Below, one piece after another: positions 45,071 through 55,804 of a stretch of DNA of 64,000 bases. The stretch spans positions 19,850,473 to 19,914,472 of the forward strand of contig CM070611.1 in NCBI GenBank assembly GCA_036346395.1, written 5' to 3'. The notes beneath the pieces are model-generated. The model was given only the letters and a program-made list of their open reading frames with translations. It was not told where the DNA came from and did not search any database. The stretch's first letter is position 1; every line of letters starts with the position of its first letter. This DNA comes from Hsuehochloa calcarea (lineage: Eukaryota; Streptophyta; Magnoliopsida; Poales; Poaceae). Position numbers and translations under genes: made by a program.

Positions 45071-47165
45071 ATCTCCCCTTGATGAACACATTGGCAATTA
45101 TCCGAAAAATGTAAGTAAGAGGTTTGAAAACGAGTTTACTCGCATTTTAGACAAAGGCACAACTTGGTCCATAAGCAAGAAAAAGCAATGAACATGACCA
45201 AGCTGGCATCAGAATAGTATAGGCATGTGAGACAAGGCAAAAGAAAGCATAAAAACTTTGATTTCCAGAAAAGGGTCAAAATTCTCACATGAGGTCCATA
45301 TGAAAGAACAATTGTTCAATTGACCTATGATCATTGTGAGTATAAAAGAATGCAATTCAAGTTCAGAATATTCAATAAGACAATAAGAATGCAACTCAAG
45401 AACTCCCCTCACTATGATCCTCGATTTTCAAAATTTTAACTTTTGATTCTCCCTTTGTTTAATCTTCTCCCCAACAAAGAAATATCTTCTCATTAACACA
45501 TCTTCTCCAAATAAACATAGCAAAGAAATATAACACATCTTCTCCCAAAGAAATATCTTCTCATTAATTAACACATCTTCTCCCCCTTTGACAATGGATT
45601 CATCAAGGAATCACGCCTTCCTCTCATCCAAAGATAACCAATAGATGATAAAGAAAGAAGCGAAATAAAAGAAGCATAAAGAGGAGTATGCATGAAGTGC
45701 AATGGAGTGGCTTCATTTTTGTATTTTTCAATTTTGATTACAAGAAGCTTTGGAGATTACCCAAAAGAACAAGCTAGTATCTCTAATATTGCACAAACAA
45801 AGATATCAAGCCCGATAAATACTAGCAAGATCATGGTAAGACATATATATCAAAGCTAAGCACAAAGGCTCAAAAGTAAAGCAAGAGATTTGATCAATTT
45901 AAGCAACGCTTCAAATTCAAAGAAGTTCATCAACAGGATCCTAAAGTGAAATTGGCCATGTCAAAATGTCAAAGTGAGATCAAAAATCTAACAAAGACCA
46001 CATTAAGAGTCAATCAAGTCCCGTATTGAATCATTTTGCTCAATATTTTGTAAACGCCATTTGTCAACATTTTTCTCATTTGCATTGAATATTGAAGTTG
46101 ACTAATGATCTAACTTAGTGACAAGATCCTGGACTAGGAGCCATCCACAAACTCATCCTAAGCTTCACCAAAAGTTGATTAAAGGTATATCTTAGTAAAG
46201 AAGATCCCGGACTAGGAGCCATCCACAAACTCTTTCTAAGCTTCTACAAGGCGACAAATCTTGAGGTTCATGTCATTTCGACAAGCAATCCCCATGAGAT
46301 CGTCGGTTCATCAAACTATCTCCAAGTTCATGTCATTTGACAAGCGGCCTCGTAAGAATAGTTTGGCACAATTTAAGCATAAGACAATCTTGATTTTCAT
46401 TTTTCACAAGAGCATTTTAGAATCTCAAGAACACAAAAGCTCAAGTAATGGTCAATTTTAGATCAAAGAGCTAACAAAGCAATTCGACAGGCCAATGTCA
46501 CAAGAGGAGCACTAATTGCGCAACTCGCTAAAACATCCACAAATTGCAATTTCTTAGTTTGAGTTGTTTAAAAGATTCTAGCTCATATAGCAAAGACTTA
46601 GCTACACATGTAAAAGCATGATAATTCTAGCAAGTCAAAGAACTAGACATGACATTGAGCAAGAATTGAAATACAAAAGCTCTAAAGGGTAATAGGCAAA
46701 GCTTCATCAATTTTAAAAGATAAGGAGAAAGACTTATATTACAATGCATCTTTTGGATTTTTCATACCACTTGTTGGATTTTTCATATGAATGCAATATG
46801 ACACAATGAGATGCAATTAAAAAGCCTAAAACCTAAAGAGTTCAAAAGATCACTAAGTTCGGAAAAAGAACAATAAAAGATCAAAAGAACAAGGAAAGAT
46901 CGAAAAGATCAAACTCCCCTCAAACCAACCCATAAGGATAAATAACCCTAACTCGCTTCTCAAGGTGGCAAACCTAGTTGGGTCTAAAGATTTGGTGAGG
47001 ATAAAACAAGATACAAGAGAAGAATCTAGTGGGTGACAAGCGCTGAGGTACTCTTCCTATCTAGCCGACGACCCGCACAATTAGGATAAGAAAAACCCCG
47101 AATGGACAAGGATAAAGAACAGAATATCAAATGCCATACAAAGAGAGTAGAGTGTAAGTACTGAA
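45071..47165 (-). other. Element B polypurine tracts and 3' UTR
   Basis: PPT ATCTCCCCTTGATG next to the LTR (45071-45084) and a second tract TTCTCCCCCTTT at 45578-45589. The motif GGACTAGGAGCCATCCACAAACT appears twice (about 46132 and 46208). No envelope-like open frame. Confidence 0.75.
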
Positions 47166-47440
47166 TAAGAGCTTAACGGCTGGCGATGGGAAGTTCTCGG
47201 AGATGCTTGAAACCCGTCAACCGCGTGAAGGAGGTGAACCATCTTGAGTCTCCGGCAATATGGCGTGAGCAAATCGGAGTTGACAAAGCACGTGTCCTTC
47301 CTCTTTCGCGGCAATCCCGAAAAATCAAGGCACGGAAGAGCGATGTGTCTCGACATCAAGTTAGTTAAACAAGACTTGGGAACCCAAGATCGAGACACAC
47401 GTCTGCGAGTAGTATGCAAAGCGTAGTGTTATCCTTGATT
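47166..47440 (-). pseudogene. Element B protease remnant at the pol deletion
   Basis: Minus-strand text with RVSRSWVPKS and, in a shifted frame, a CSRHIAGDSRWFTSFTRL-like match to the SRHMTGDSRW region of Sirevirus protease, running into unrelated 3' UTR at about 47165. Everything from mid-protease to the end of RNase H is missing. Confidence 0.7.
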
Positions 47441-47699
47441 TCATCTAAAATTACATTATGAGCAATGTTTAAGTTAACATGGAATTAAAGCATCGAGGCG
47501 GTCGGCCGCGTTGTCTTAGTGGTCGGACCGGCGACCAAATCAGTCGGGCCGGTGACCACCAGTGGTCGAGACCGTGACTCAAGAACATGAGAATTAGAAT
47601 ATGTAGAAACATAATGATTAGCATGTGAGAAAATCCTAATCCGGTATATTCCTTTCGGTGTTACCATGTCTCATAATAGCTCTAGGTTGCTTGAATGAA

Positions 47700-49672
47700 A
47701 TTCTATCAAGATTGTTTCTATCATTTTTCAACCTACGCCAATGAGAATTCAATCAAATGCCCACCTTTCTTGCAATAAGTGCAATGGTACTTGGTACCAC
47801 TAGAAGAAGCACCATTTGAATTAATACAAGGTTGGGCAAAACCTCTGATTTAAAAGATGTTTTTGCAAGGTTGGGTTTTGAATTCAATTAAACCTTTTCC
47901 AAGACTTGAATGACTTTTGGGTTTGAATTGTCTTGAAAAGAATTGAATCCTAAACCTTGCTTCTTATAAGGAGTTTTAGACTTGTCAAGAATCATGTTTA
48001 ATTGTTTCTTACCTTTAGAAAATTTCTCTAATGTATCATGAAGGTAAGCATTTTCTTTTCTCAAGTTAACACAAACATCACAAGTTTTATCCATAGATTT
48101 CTCCTTATATAAAGCAATTTCAAGCTTAAGAGCAGAACAAGAAGCACAAGTAGTATTTTCAATATTGTCCTTAAGCTTAGCATATTTGACTCTAGCGACT
48201 TCTAAGATATCTTTGATTTCACGTTCTTTTCTAAGCATGAAGTGCAAGGGCTAGAATCAATCACATCAGAAGCAATCAACTTGCTAGACTCTAAGCATTT
48301 TTCACAAGGAGCAGATTTAATTTCAATTAGCTCGGTTCTAGCATTTTCAAGTTGTTGTAAAGCAATATTATGAGCAGATTGTAAATTGGTAATTTCTGAA
48401 TGCATAGCATGGCAAGATAAACATTCATCATGTTCAAGAGTCTTAACATTTGCAAGTTCTAGTTTCAGTTTACCAATTTTTGACTCTAGTTTCTTATTTT
48501 TAGTCATGACAAATTCTAGCGCTTCATCTTGACTAAGCACTTGCTCAACTATAGAATTATATTTAGCGTAAAGCTCATCATAAGAAAAAGATACCTCATC
48601 ATTATCAATGTCGCTTTGTCGACCATGAAGCACATGCCGTAAAGTCCTTGGCCTTCCCTTTCTTTTCCTCTTCGCTCCCGAGTCCACATCACTAACGGAT
48701 TGCTCTCCAAAAGCGGCAAGGACCGGTGAGCGGCCTTTATGAGCTTGACAAAGATCATACTCGAGTTGTTCTCATGAGGCTTCTTCCAAGTCGTCTTCTC
48801 CTCCCCGTGCTTACCCTTACCTTTTAGCTTGGGGCAATTGGTCGGATGTGGTAAAGCTCTCCACACTCATAGCAAGTAACAGGACCACCTCTCTTTTATT
48901 TCTCACATTATTGTAAGCCGTGTGAATTTTTAGCTAAAAGGGCTAACTCAACCTCGAGGATATTCTCAAGCTCCTCTTCATGAATAGCAGATAAACAAGC
49001 AAATGAAAATCCGAGAAGAAGATTCAAAAGAGTCATCAAAAGCCTTTTGAGAGGATCGCTACCAAAGCTAAATTATCTTTCTTGGGATGATCAACTCTTT
49101 TAATTTCATGAGTCTTGAGTTTACTATAAAGCAATTCTAAAGTAAGACTTGAAAGATCAACATTCTCTTCTATAGCAAGAGCCTTCATCTCCCACTCCTT
49201 GGTGTTGATTGCGACCAAGAGGTGGGTGGCATTTTCAGATTGAGAATATTCAATATCAACAGCTTTCATTTGATTAATCACTTTATTAAAACGACTGAAA
49301 ATGTCATCGATGCTCTCTCCAGGACGCATCTCAAATTTGTTATAATCACGCTTATAGATTGTTTGGCGCACTTTCTTAATTTGAGACGAACCTCATGATA
49401 TGTTTCGAGAGTGTTCCAAATCTAAATGCAATGCAAAATTGCAAATCCTATCATATTCTTGTCTACCAAGCGCACCATATAAAAGATTCTTGGCCTTGTT
49501 GTTGTTAGCCAAAAGAACCACGTAGCGTGAGTTTCAACTTCGGGAATAATGAGGGGATCGAACAACGCCCCACAAAGCTTGTCCTCACTCTCAAGGAATA
49601 CTGCATACGATTCTTCCAATAGGCATAGTCTTGTCCATTGAACATATGCGGTTTTGTAGTGAATCTATCCAT
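47700..49672 (-). pseudogene. gag: Element B gag, frame-broken
   Basis: Begins MDRFTTKPH at 49672, 43 bases from the PBS. FNGQDYAYWKNRM follows in a broken frame. 49036-49371 is open through YKRDYNKFEMRPGESIDD and ENVDLSSLTLELLYSKLKTHEI. The first knuckle (48840-48880) is damaged. 48202-48687 and 47888-48247 carry the coiled-coil CxxC region as in A. The second knuckle lies near 47760-47800. At least six frame breaks. Gag could act in trans only if some are sequencing errors. Confidence 0.83.
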
Positions 49673-49715
49673 CGCCAAAGTTCAGTGACCGGTTAAGATC
49701 AAGATTGAACTAACC

Positions 49716-49731
49716 GGGCTCTGATACCACT
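49716..49731 (-). promoter_or_regulatory. Primer binding site of element B
   Basis: GGGCTCTGATACCACT on the plus strand, giving AGTGGTATCAGAGCCC on the coding strand directly after the 5' LTR. Confidence 0.92.
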
Positions 49732-51520
49732 TGTTGGACCGTAAAGGCGACTAGAGGGGGGGTGAATAGGAGCACGCTCACTTTTTAACAAATTATGAAC
49801 TCAATACAATTTCACTCCAGTAGCTATTAGAAAGCTATGAAGATCAATATACCAGTACAGCGGAAGACTAGTATTGAATCCAATAAAAACCCCTAAGCAA
49901 TGCGACAATAATCAGCAAGAATCAAAGCAACACAAGTACTGGCGGTCTGACCTCTGTAGTGAACCGGTTGGACCGATTGCCGGGCGGTCGGACCATTTAT
50001 TATCTTGGCGGTCGGACCGCTCCAAATCGGTCGGACCGGTGGTGATGGGCGATCGGACCGGCGATCTACGTAACCGATCCAAACAAGATAAAATCAGCCG
50101 ATGACGGTTGCAATTAGGTCTAACTTTTGATTCTCAACTCCAAACTTCACGAAACTTTGCACACACCTTCTCTATGCTATTGAGGACCTATTCCAATCGA
50201 ATATTATGATAATTCTTGGAACGATCTTGAGCAATTGTCAATTGATTAACGAAGGTCTAAAGCAGGCAAGAACGAAAACTTGATCCTATTGCTTGTTCGT
50301 GAGTGATTGATGATCAAGATGATGCTAGATAGATTCACACATATCACAGCAAGCTAATTCACGTGAAAGAATCAATCACAAACTCATGGATCAAAAAAGC
50401 CCTAAAAACACGAAATTGAAAGCAAGAACGAAAGAGACTTATCTCAAGCAAACCTTGCATAGATTGATTTCGTGGTTGATCTTTGGATTACATCCACACC
50501 ATCATGGATCGATGAGACAATCAAGGATCACGAAATTCTCCTCAAACCATGAAAAGCCCTAGCCTCCACCTCAACTCCCTAAAGACAATTAGGGTTTTGA
50601 AACATAAGCAAAGAGAGAGAGAGAGAGGTGCACCACCATCTCCTCCTATTTATAGTGGAGGCCTAAAACTCTTAGGGTTTGACTTAATTGGGCTCCGTTA
50701 AGGCCCACTAACAAACGGGTCACACACGCACGCGCGCATAAGCGCCGTCTTTAACCTTTGACCTAAACCGCTTCACCATGCGCCATGGATTCGCCATAGG
50801 TCACCCTTGTCCATCTTGTGTCACGCTTGAGTCGTTGACTCACCCGCATCGCCGATCGCTCGACCTCAACTCTTCAAGTCTAGTCCCGATTCTCCTCGCC
50901 GTTGACCGTCGTTGACCACCAAGCTACCGCACAACCACGACAAGAAAACACGAATTTGGGAACAAGTTCTTCACAACTTGACCCATGTTAGTCAAAACAT
51001 GCATCATGCAAATCATATGCCATGAAACCAATGACTTTGACCTAACAAAACAACATCGCCACGGTTGGCCGACGTTCAAGTAGTTACGGTCGACCGCTCG
51101 GGTGAGCGGTCGGATCGCTTCCATGGCGGTCGGACCGCTCCCTCGTGAGCGGTCGGACCGCCTTAGACTTAGCCGAAATTCAAGCTCCCAAAATCCAAAC
51201 CTTCGGAAACTTTAAACCAATAGAACTTTTCTTTGGAGGCTCCAAAATCATGAGACCAAGTGCATTGGGATCCCTTACTTGTCTACAACACCTATTTTTG
51301 GCCCACTCGATTTGAACACTTTTGGTCATCGCCGGTCCGATCGCCCAGATGGTCGGTCCGACCGATATGGGACCGTCGGACGCGCGATGCAAGGACCGGT
51401 CGGACCGCCTCGAGCGAGAAGCTCAGAACTTTGTCGAAAACGCGTGAAACGACAAACCGTAAACGCCATTGCCAATTGTCACATCATCCTAAGATCGGAG
51501 CATATCCCCATGAAATCCAC
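49732..51520 (-). repeat. Element B 5' LTR
   Basis: TGTTGGACCG ... TGAAATCCAC, closely matching 43288-45070. Minus-strand TATA box at 50647-50654; CGGTCGGACCG clusters at about 49940-50065 and 51085-51410. Confidence 0.9.
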
Positions 51521-51814
51521 GGGACGAACCTCATGATATGTTTCGAGAGTGTTCCAAATTTCATTGTGATGGCAAGATTGCAAATGCGATCATATTCTTG
51601 TCTACCAAGTGCACCATATAAAAGATTTTTAGCTTTGTTGTTATTTGCCACAAGAATCGCTGAAGCAGGTGTTGCAATTTCAGGAATAACCAGCGGGGCT
51701 CTAACAACATCCCAAATAGCTTGTCCTCGCTCTCAAGAAAGACTGCATACGATTCTTCCAATAGGCATAGTCGTGCCCATCGAAGATATGCGGTTTAGTA
51801 GAAAACTTATCCAT
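51521..51814 (-). pseudogene. gag: Element A gag, N-terminal part
   Basis: Starts MDKFSTKPHIFDGHDYAYW at 51814, with the copia gag N-terminal motif, and runs to the element B insertion at 51520. It continues at 43287. A frame shift lies near 51760-51780. Confidence 0.85.
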
Positions 51815-51857
51815 CGCCAAAGTTCGATGGACCGGTTAAGATCAAGATTGAACTAAC

Positions 51858-51873
51858 GGGCTCTGATACCACT
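51858..51873 (-). promoter_or_regulatory. Primer binding site of element A
   Basis: GGGCTCTGATACCACT on the plus strand, adjoining the 5' LTR at 51874. Confidence 0.92.
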
Positions 51874-53683
51874 TGTTGGACCGAAAAGGCGACTAGAGGG
51901 GGTTGAATAGGAGCACGCTCACTTTTTCCCAAATAATGAATTCAACACAATTTCACTCCAATAGTTATTAGGAAGCTATGAAGATCAATATACCAAGATA
52001 AATGAAGACTAGTATTGAATCCAATTAAATCCCTAAATAAAATAACAAAAACAACTAAGATTGCGAAGCTCAAAGCAAGGCGGTCGACCAGTTGGACCCA
52101 CCGGTTGGACCGATTTGTCGGGCGGTCGACCATTGTTATCTTGGCGGTCGGACCGCTCCAAAATCGATCGACCGGTGATGACGGCCATCGGACCGGCCGA
52201 CTCGAAACAGATGATCCGCAATAAAGAAAATCACCGATGACGAAGTTGCAATTAGGTGAAACTTTGATTCTCAACTCCAATCTTTATGAAACTTTGCACA
52301 CACCTTCTATATGCTATTGAGGACCTATTCCAATCGAATATAATGATAATTCTTGGATAGATCCTGAGCAATTACCAATTGAATAACAGAGGGTCTAAAA
52401 CCGGGCAAGAACGAAAACTTGATCCTAATGCTTGTTCGTGAGAGATTGATGATCAAGATGATGCTAGATAGATTCACACTTATCACAGCAAGCTAATTCA
52501 CGTGAAAGAATCAATCGCAAACTCGCGGATCAAAGAAAGCCCTAAAATCACGAAATTGAAAGCAAGAACGAAAAGATACTTATCTCAAGCAAACCTTGCA
52601 TAGATTAAAAACGTGATCGTTGCTGGATTACACCCACACCATCATGGATCAGTGGTCAATCCAAGATCACGAAATTCTCCTCAAACCATGAAAAGCCCTA
52701 GCCTCCACCTCAACTCTCCCTAAGCCAATTAGGGTTTGAAAGCGACAAAAGATGTGAAAAACAGCGAGAGAGAGAGTGGGCAGCCCCCACCTCCTCCTAT
52801 TTATAGTGGAGGCCTAGAACTCTCTAGGGTTTGACTCAATTGGGCTCCCGTTAAGGCCCACTAACAAACGGGTCACACACGCACGCTTCGTCTTTAACCT
52901 TTTGACCTAAACTGCTTCACCATGCGTCATGGATTTGCCAATAGATCACCCTTGTCCATCTTGCGTCACGCTTTAGTCATTGACCTCACCCGGCATCGTC
53001 AATCGTTCTGGACCTCAACTCTCCAAGTCTAGTCTCGATCCTCCTCGTCGTTGACCGCTGTTGACCACCAAGCAACCTGCACAACCACAGACAAACAAAC
53101 ACGTATTCGGGAATAAGTTCTTCACAACTTGACCCATGTTAGTCAAAATATGCATCATGCAAATCATATGCCATGAAACCAATGACTTTGACCTAACAAA
53201 ACAATATCGCCACGAAGTTGGCGGACGTTCGTCAATCACTTCCCGACCGCTTAGCTCTATTTGGCCGGTCGGACCGCCTATGGTCCGGTCGGACCGCTCC
53301 TGTGGCGGTCGGACCGCCTTGGGACTTAGCCAAATTCAAGCCCCAAATTCAAACCTTCCGAAATTATAAACCAATAGAACTTCTTACTGGAGACTCCAAA
53401 AAAATATGAGACCAAGTGCATTGGGATCCCCTCACTTGCCTACAACACCTATTTTTGGCCCAGCTTGATTTGACCACTTTTAGGTCACAGCCGGTCCGAC
53501 CGCCCCACAGGGCCGGTCCGACCGATTTGGGGCCGGTCGGACCGCCGTGCTAGGACCGGTCGGACCGCCCCTGTCCAGAATGCCTGAAGCTTTGTCGAAA
53601 ACGCGTGAAACGACAAACCGTAAACACCATTGCCAATTGTCACATCATCCTAAGATCTAGAACATATCCCCATGAAATCCACA
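51874..53683 (-). repeat. Element A 5' LTR (1810 bp)
   Basis: TGTTGGACCG ... ATGAAATCCACA. Minus-strand TATA box at 52798-52805. CGGTCGGACCG-type repeats occur in two groups (52078-52200 and 53245-53575), about a dozen in total. Confidence 0.92.
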
Positions 53684-53890
53684 AATATTCCTTGCCTTTG
53701 CATTGGCCTCAACATCGGGCATGTTTCCCATATTGATGTTTTCATCGGTAGGAACAGCGAATCTAACCTTTACCTTCCGCCAGATGGCATACCCCTGAGC
53801 CTGGATGTATGTTTCCATTCGGCTCTTCCAGAAAGCGTAATCCAGGCCATCAAAGACAGGAGGCTTGGTGGAATACTTGTCCGTTGCCAT
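53684..53890 (-). pseudogene. gag: Element C gag, N-terminal 69 codons
   Basis: MATDKYSTKPPVFDGLDYAF from 53890, then WKSRMETYIQAQGYAIW and MPDVEANAKARN, colinear with D gag from 14404. Open up to the element A insertion, where it continues at 39875. Confidence 0.92.
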
Positions 53891-53930
53891 GGCTCACAGA
53901 CCGGTTAAAGATCTATCGAAAAGAGCTAAC

Positions 53931-53946
53931 CGGCTCTGATACGAAT
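53931..53946 (-). promoter_or_regulatory. Primer binding site of element C (one base changed)
   Basis: CGGCTCTGATACGAAT on the plus strand. The coding strand reads ATTCGTATCAGAGCCG, against ATTGGTATCAGAGCCG in D. Confidence 0.88.
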
Positions 53947-55100
53947 TGAAGGACCGAAATGGCAATAGAGGGGGGGTGAATGGTGCCTTAAAAATTAAGA
54001 TCCTCCCCTCTCAAGTGTCCACACAGCAATCCAAAACCCTCTTGTAAACAAAAGACGTGAAGAGAATCAAATCCAAAGAGTTAAACAAAAACAGGGCGGT
54101 TCTGTCAGATATCGGAAGTTCCGATTATACCTAGCGGTAGTTCCGCACTGCGGTAGTTCCGGTCTTCCAGTGCGGAAGTTCCGCGAGCGGTAGTTCCGCC
54201 TTGTAAATAGAGGAAGTTCCGATTGTCCCAGACAGAGGAACAGAACGAACTGAAATTTTCCAAAAATCCGAAGTACTCACAAATTGCTACTCTTCTCGGG
54301 TCAAGTTTCACAGGACATCATCCTAAACAACACCTTGACCTCATTGAGAAGAAATCGCAGACAAAGATCCATTAATCAAAGCAAAATCGGATTTCTTAAA
54401 TATTTGGCAAGAGAGACCAAAAACCAAAATTCGCAAGATTCTTAGATTCTTGGCTTATGAAACTTTGAAGATATGTTAGCAATATCCGTAAGATTCTAGA
54501 TATCAAGTTTCAAGCCATCTCACAAGAGAAATCAAAAGTTTTACCAAAACCCTAGATATTCAACACAAGAGCAGAGAGAAGAAAAGTGGCATACTCAAAG
54601 AAACAAACATCAGAGATTTCATTTCTCGGAATCAAAGATTACAGAGGCAAACATAGATGAATGATTACAAGAAATTCAGTTCATCCTCTCCATCTCAACA
54701 ACTAAAGCCACAAAGCAAAACAATCTCTCCAAAAGCTCTTTAGAAAAAGCTAACCCTAATGCTCTCTCCAAAAGTCACCAAAACAACCAGGGGTTCACCT
54801 CTATTTATAGCCCTTGGCTAACGGGTCTCCAACCCGTTACGCCGGCTAAACCCTAACGGATCCCGCTTCCACTTGTGCCGCCTTGCGAAATTACCCTTTC
54901 GCCCCTCGTGCACCTTCTGGAAGGTCCCGCATTCCTTGTTGTCCACGACTGCGCAACCGCCTCAGTACACGCCGTCTTCGACACACCTTGACCGTTCGAC
55001 CTCAACGCCGCTGCGTCTAGTCCGATCTCCACGTGTCTCGCCACGACTCGCCTCGATGCCCCGCAACGGCCTGATGACAAGAAACACATCACATAGCATT
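53947..55100 (-). repeat. Element C 5' LTR, interrupted by CACTA-2
   Basis: Near-identical to 9101-10240 of the 3' LTR. Minus-strand TATA box TATTTATA at 54802-54809. It stops at CACATCACATAGCATT, where CACTA-2 begins; the remaining roughly 400 bp lie outside the window. Confidence 0.9.
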
Positions 55101-55420
55101 CACTACTACGAACATGCTATACTAGACACCCATCACGCACGGTTCAAAAGGAACCGTCGCGATAAATATCACGCAGCGGTTCTTCGTTAACCGTGCATGA
55201 TATATAAGTATCACGAGGCGTTCGCTTAACGAACCGTCAGGATATTCCGCACACGTTCGTTAAACGAACCGCCTGCGCGATCTCTTTCATCACGCAGCGG
55301 TTCGTTAAGCGAACCGTCGTGATATAACATATCGCGAGCGGTTCTTTAAAAGAACCGCTCGTGATAGTTTCATATCACGAGCGGTTCTTTTAAAGAAGCG
55401 ATGTGATATATCAGGATTAT
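55101..55420. repeat. CACTA-2 left terminus and subterminal array
   Basis: Terminal repeat CACTACTAC, then inverted pairs of CACGCACGGTTC / GAACCGTCGCGATA and CACGAGCGGTTC / GAACCGCTCGTGATA variants between 55130 and 55412. Confidence 0.88.
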
Positions 55421-55426
55421 AAGTAG

Positions 55427-55557
55427 CGCTGCCGACAGTCCCCATTTCTATGAAATCCATTTGAACCGCCGCCACCCTCCTGCTGCTGCGTCCGCTGCCG
55501 ACAGTCCCATTTCTATTAAATCCATTTGAACCGCCGCCACCCTCCTGCTGCTGCGTC
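55427..55557 (+). repeat. 66-bp tandem duplication in the CACTA-2 transposase leader
   Basis: The unit from CGCTGCCGACAGTC to CTGCTGCTGCGTC occurs at 55427-55492 and 55493-55557. The next 70 bp also repeat CCCATTTTGAGCTGTTACCC twice. Confidence 0.9.
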
Positions 55558-55804
55558 CTCCCCCATTTTGAGCTGTTACCCGTACCTCCTCCTCTCCCAT
55601 TTTGAGCTGTTACCCCTTCCTCCTCCTCCCCCGGCCCATTGCGGCACCTGATCTGCTGCCTCCTCCCACATTGCGCCACTTTGGAGAGAAGGGTAACGAT
55701 CGATCTGTAACCCTTTATATTTGCTATAGAGTACTCACTAATGTGTTTGGTCATTATAAAGGGTACTTGCGGTTTATTAATATAGAGTACTCACTAATGT
55801 GTAG

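Larger units (their letters stand above)
43288..51520 (-). mobile_element. Element B: minus-strand, pol-deleted family 1 Sirevirus nested in element A gag
   Basis: LTRs at 43288-45070 and 49732-51520, PPT at 45071-45084, PBS at 49716-49731. The internal region (4.66 kb) holds gag, only the beginning of protease, and 3' UTR. Removing 43288-51520 rejoins A gag (TTTTTGATTTGGGA / CGAACCTCATGATATG, compare 49370-49400). Flanks share GGGA (43281-43284 and 51521-51524), an imperfect target duplication. Confidence 0.85.
39876..53683 (-). mobile_element. Element A: minus-strand family 1 Sirevirus, pol-deleted, containing element B
   Basis: Ends TGTTGGACCG (39876) and ATGAAATCCACA (53683). Flanks AATGT (39871-39875) and AATAT (53684-53688) are a 5-bp target duplication with one change, inside the C gag. 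The 3' LTR (39876-40402) is truncated and fused to integrase. Gag is split by element B (43288-51520). PBS 51858-51873 and the 5' LTR 51874-53683 are present. Confidence 0.9.
9101..55100 (-). mobile_element. Element C: minus-strand Sirevirus (copia) of family 2, split by nested insertions
   Basis: The 3' LTR (9101-10646) and 5' LTR (53947-55100, cut by CACTA-2) are nearly identical to each other and clearly less similar to the LTRs of D, so they belong to one element. Going right to left, its pieces are: PBS 53931-53946, gag start 53684-53890, gag middle 39513-39875, gag end 26437-28533, protease to RT 23781-26215, then a gap where the forward D block sits, and finally 3' UTR 10647-11974 with polypurine tracts. 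The missing piece is the end of RT, RNase H and roughly 0.5 kb of 3' UTR. CACTA-1 and element A lie in its gag, and CACTA-2 in its 5' LTR. The five bases left of it are GACTG; its right flank is outside the window. Confidence 0.82.
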
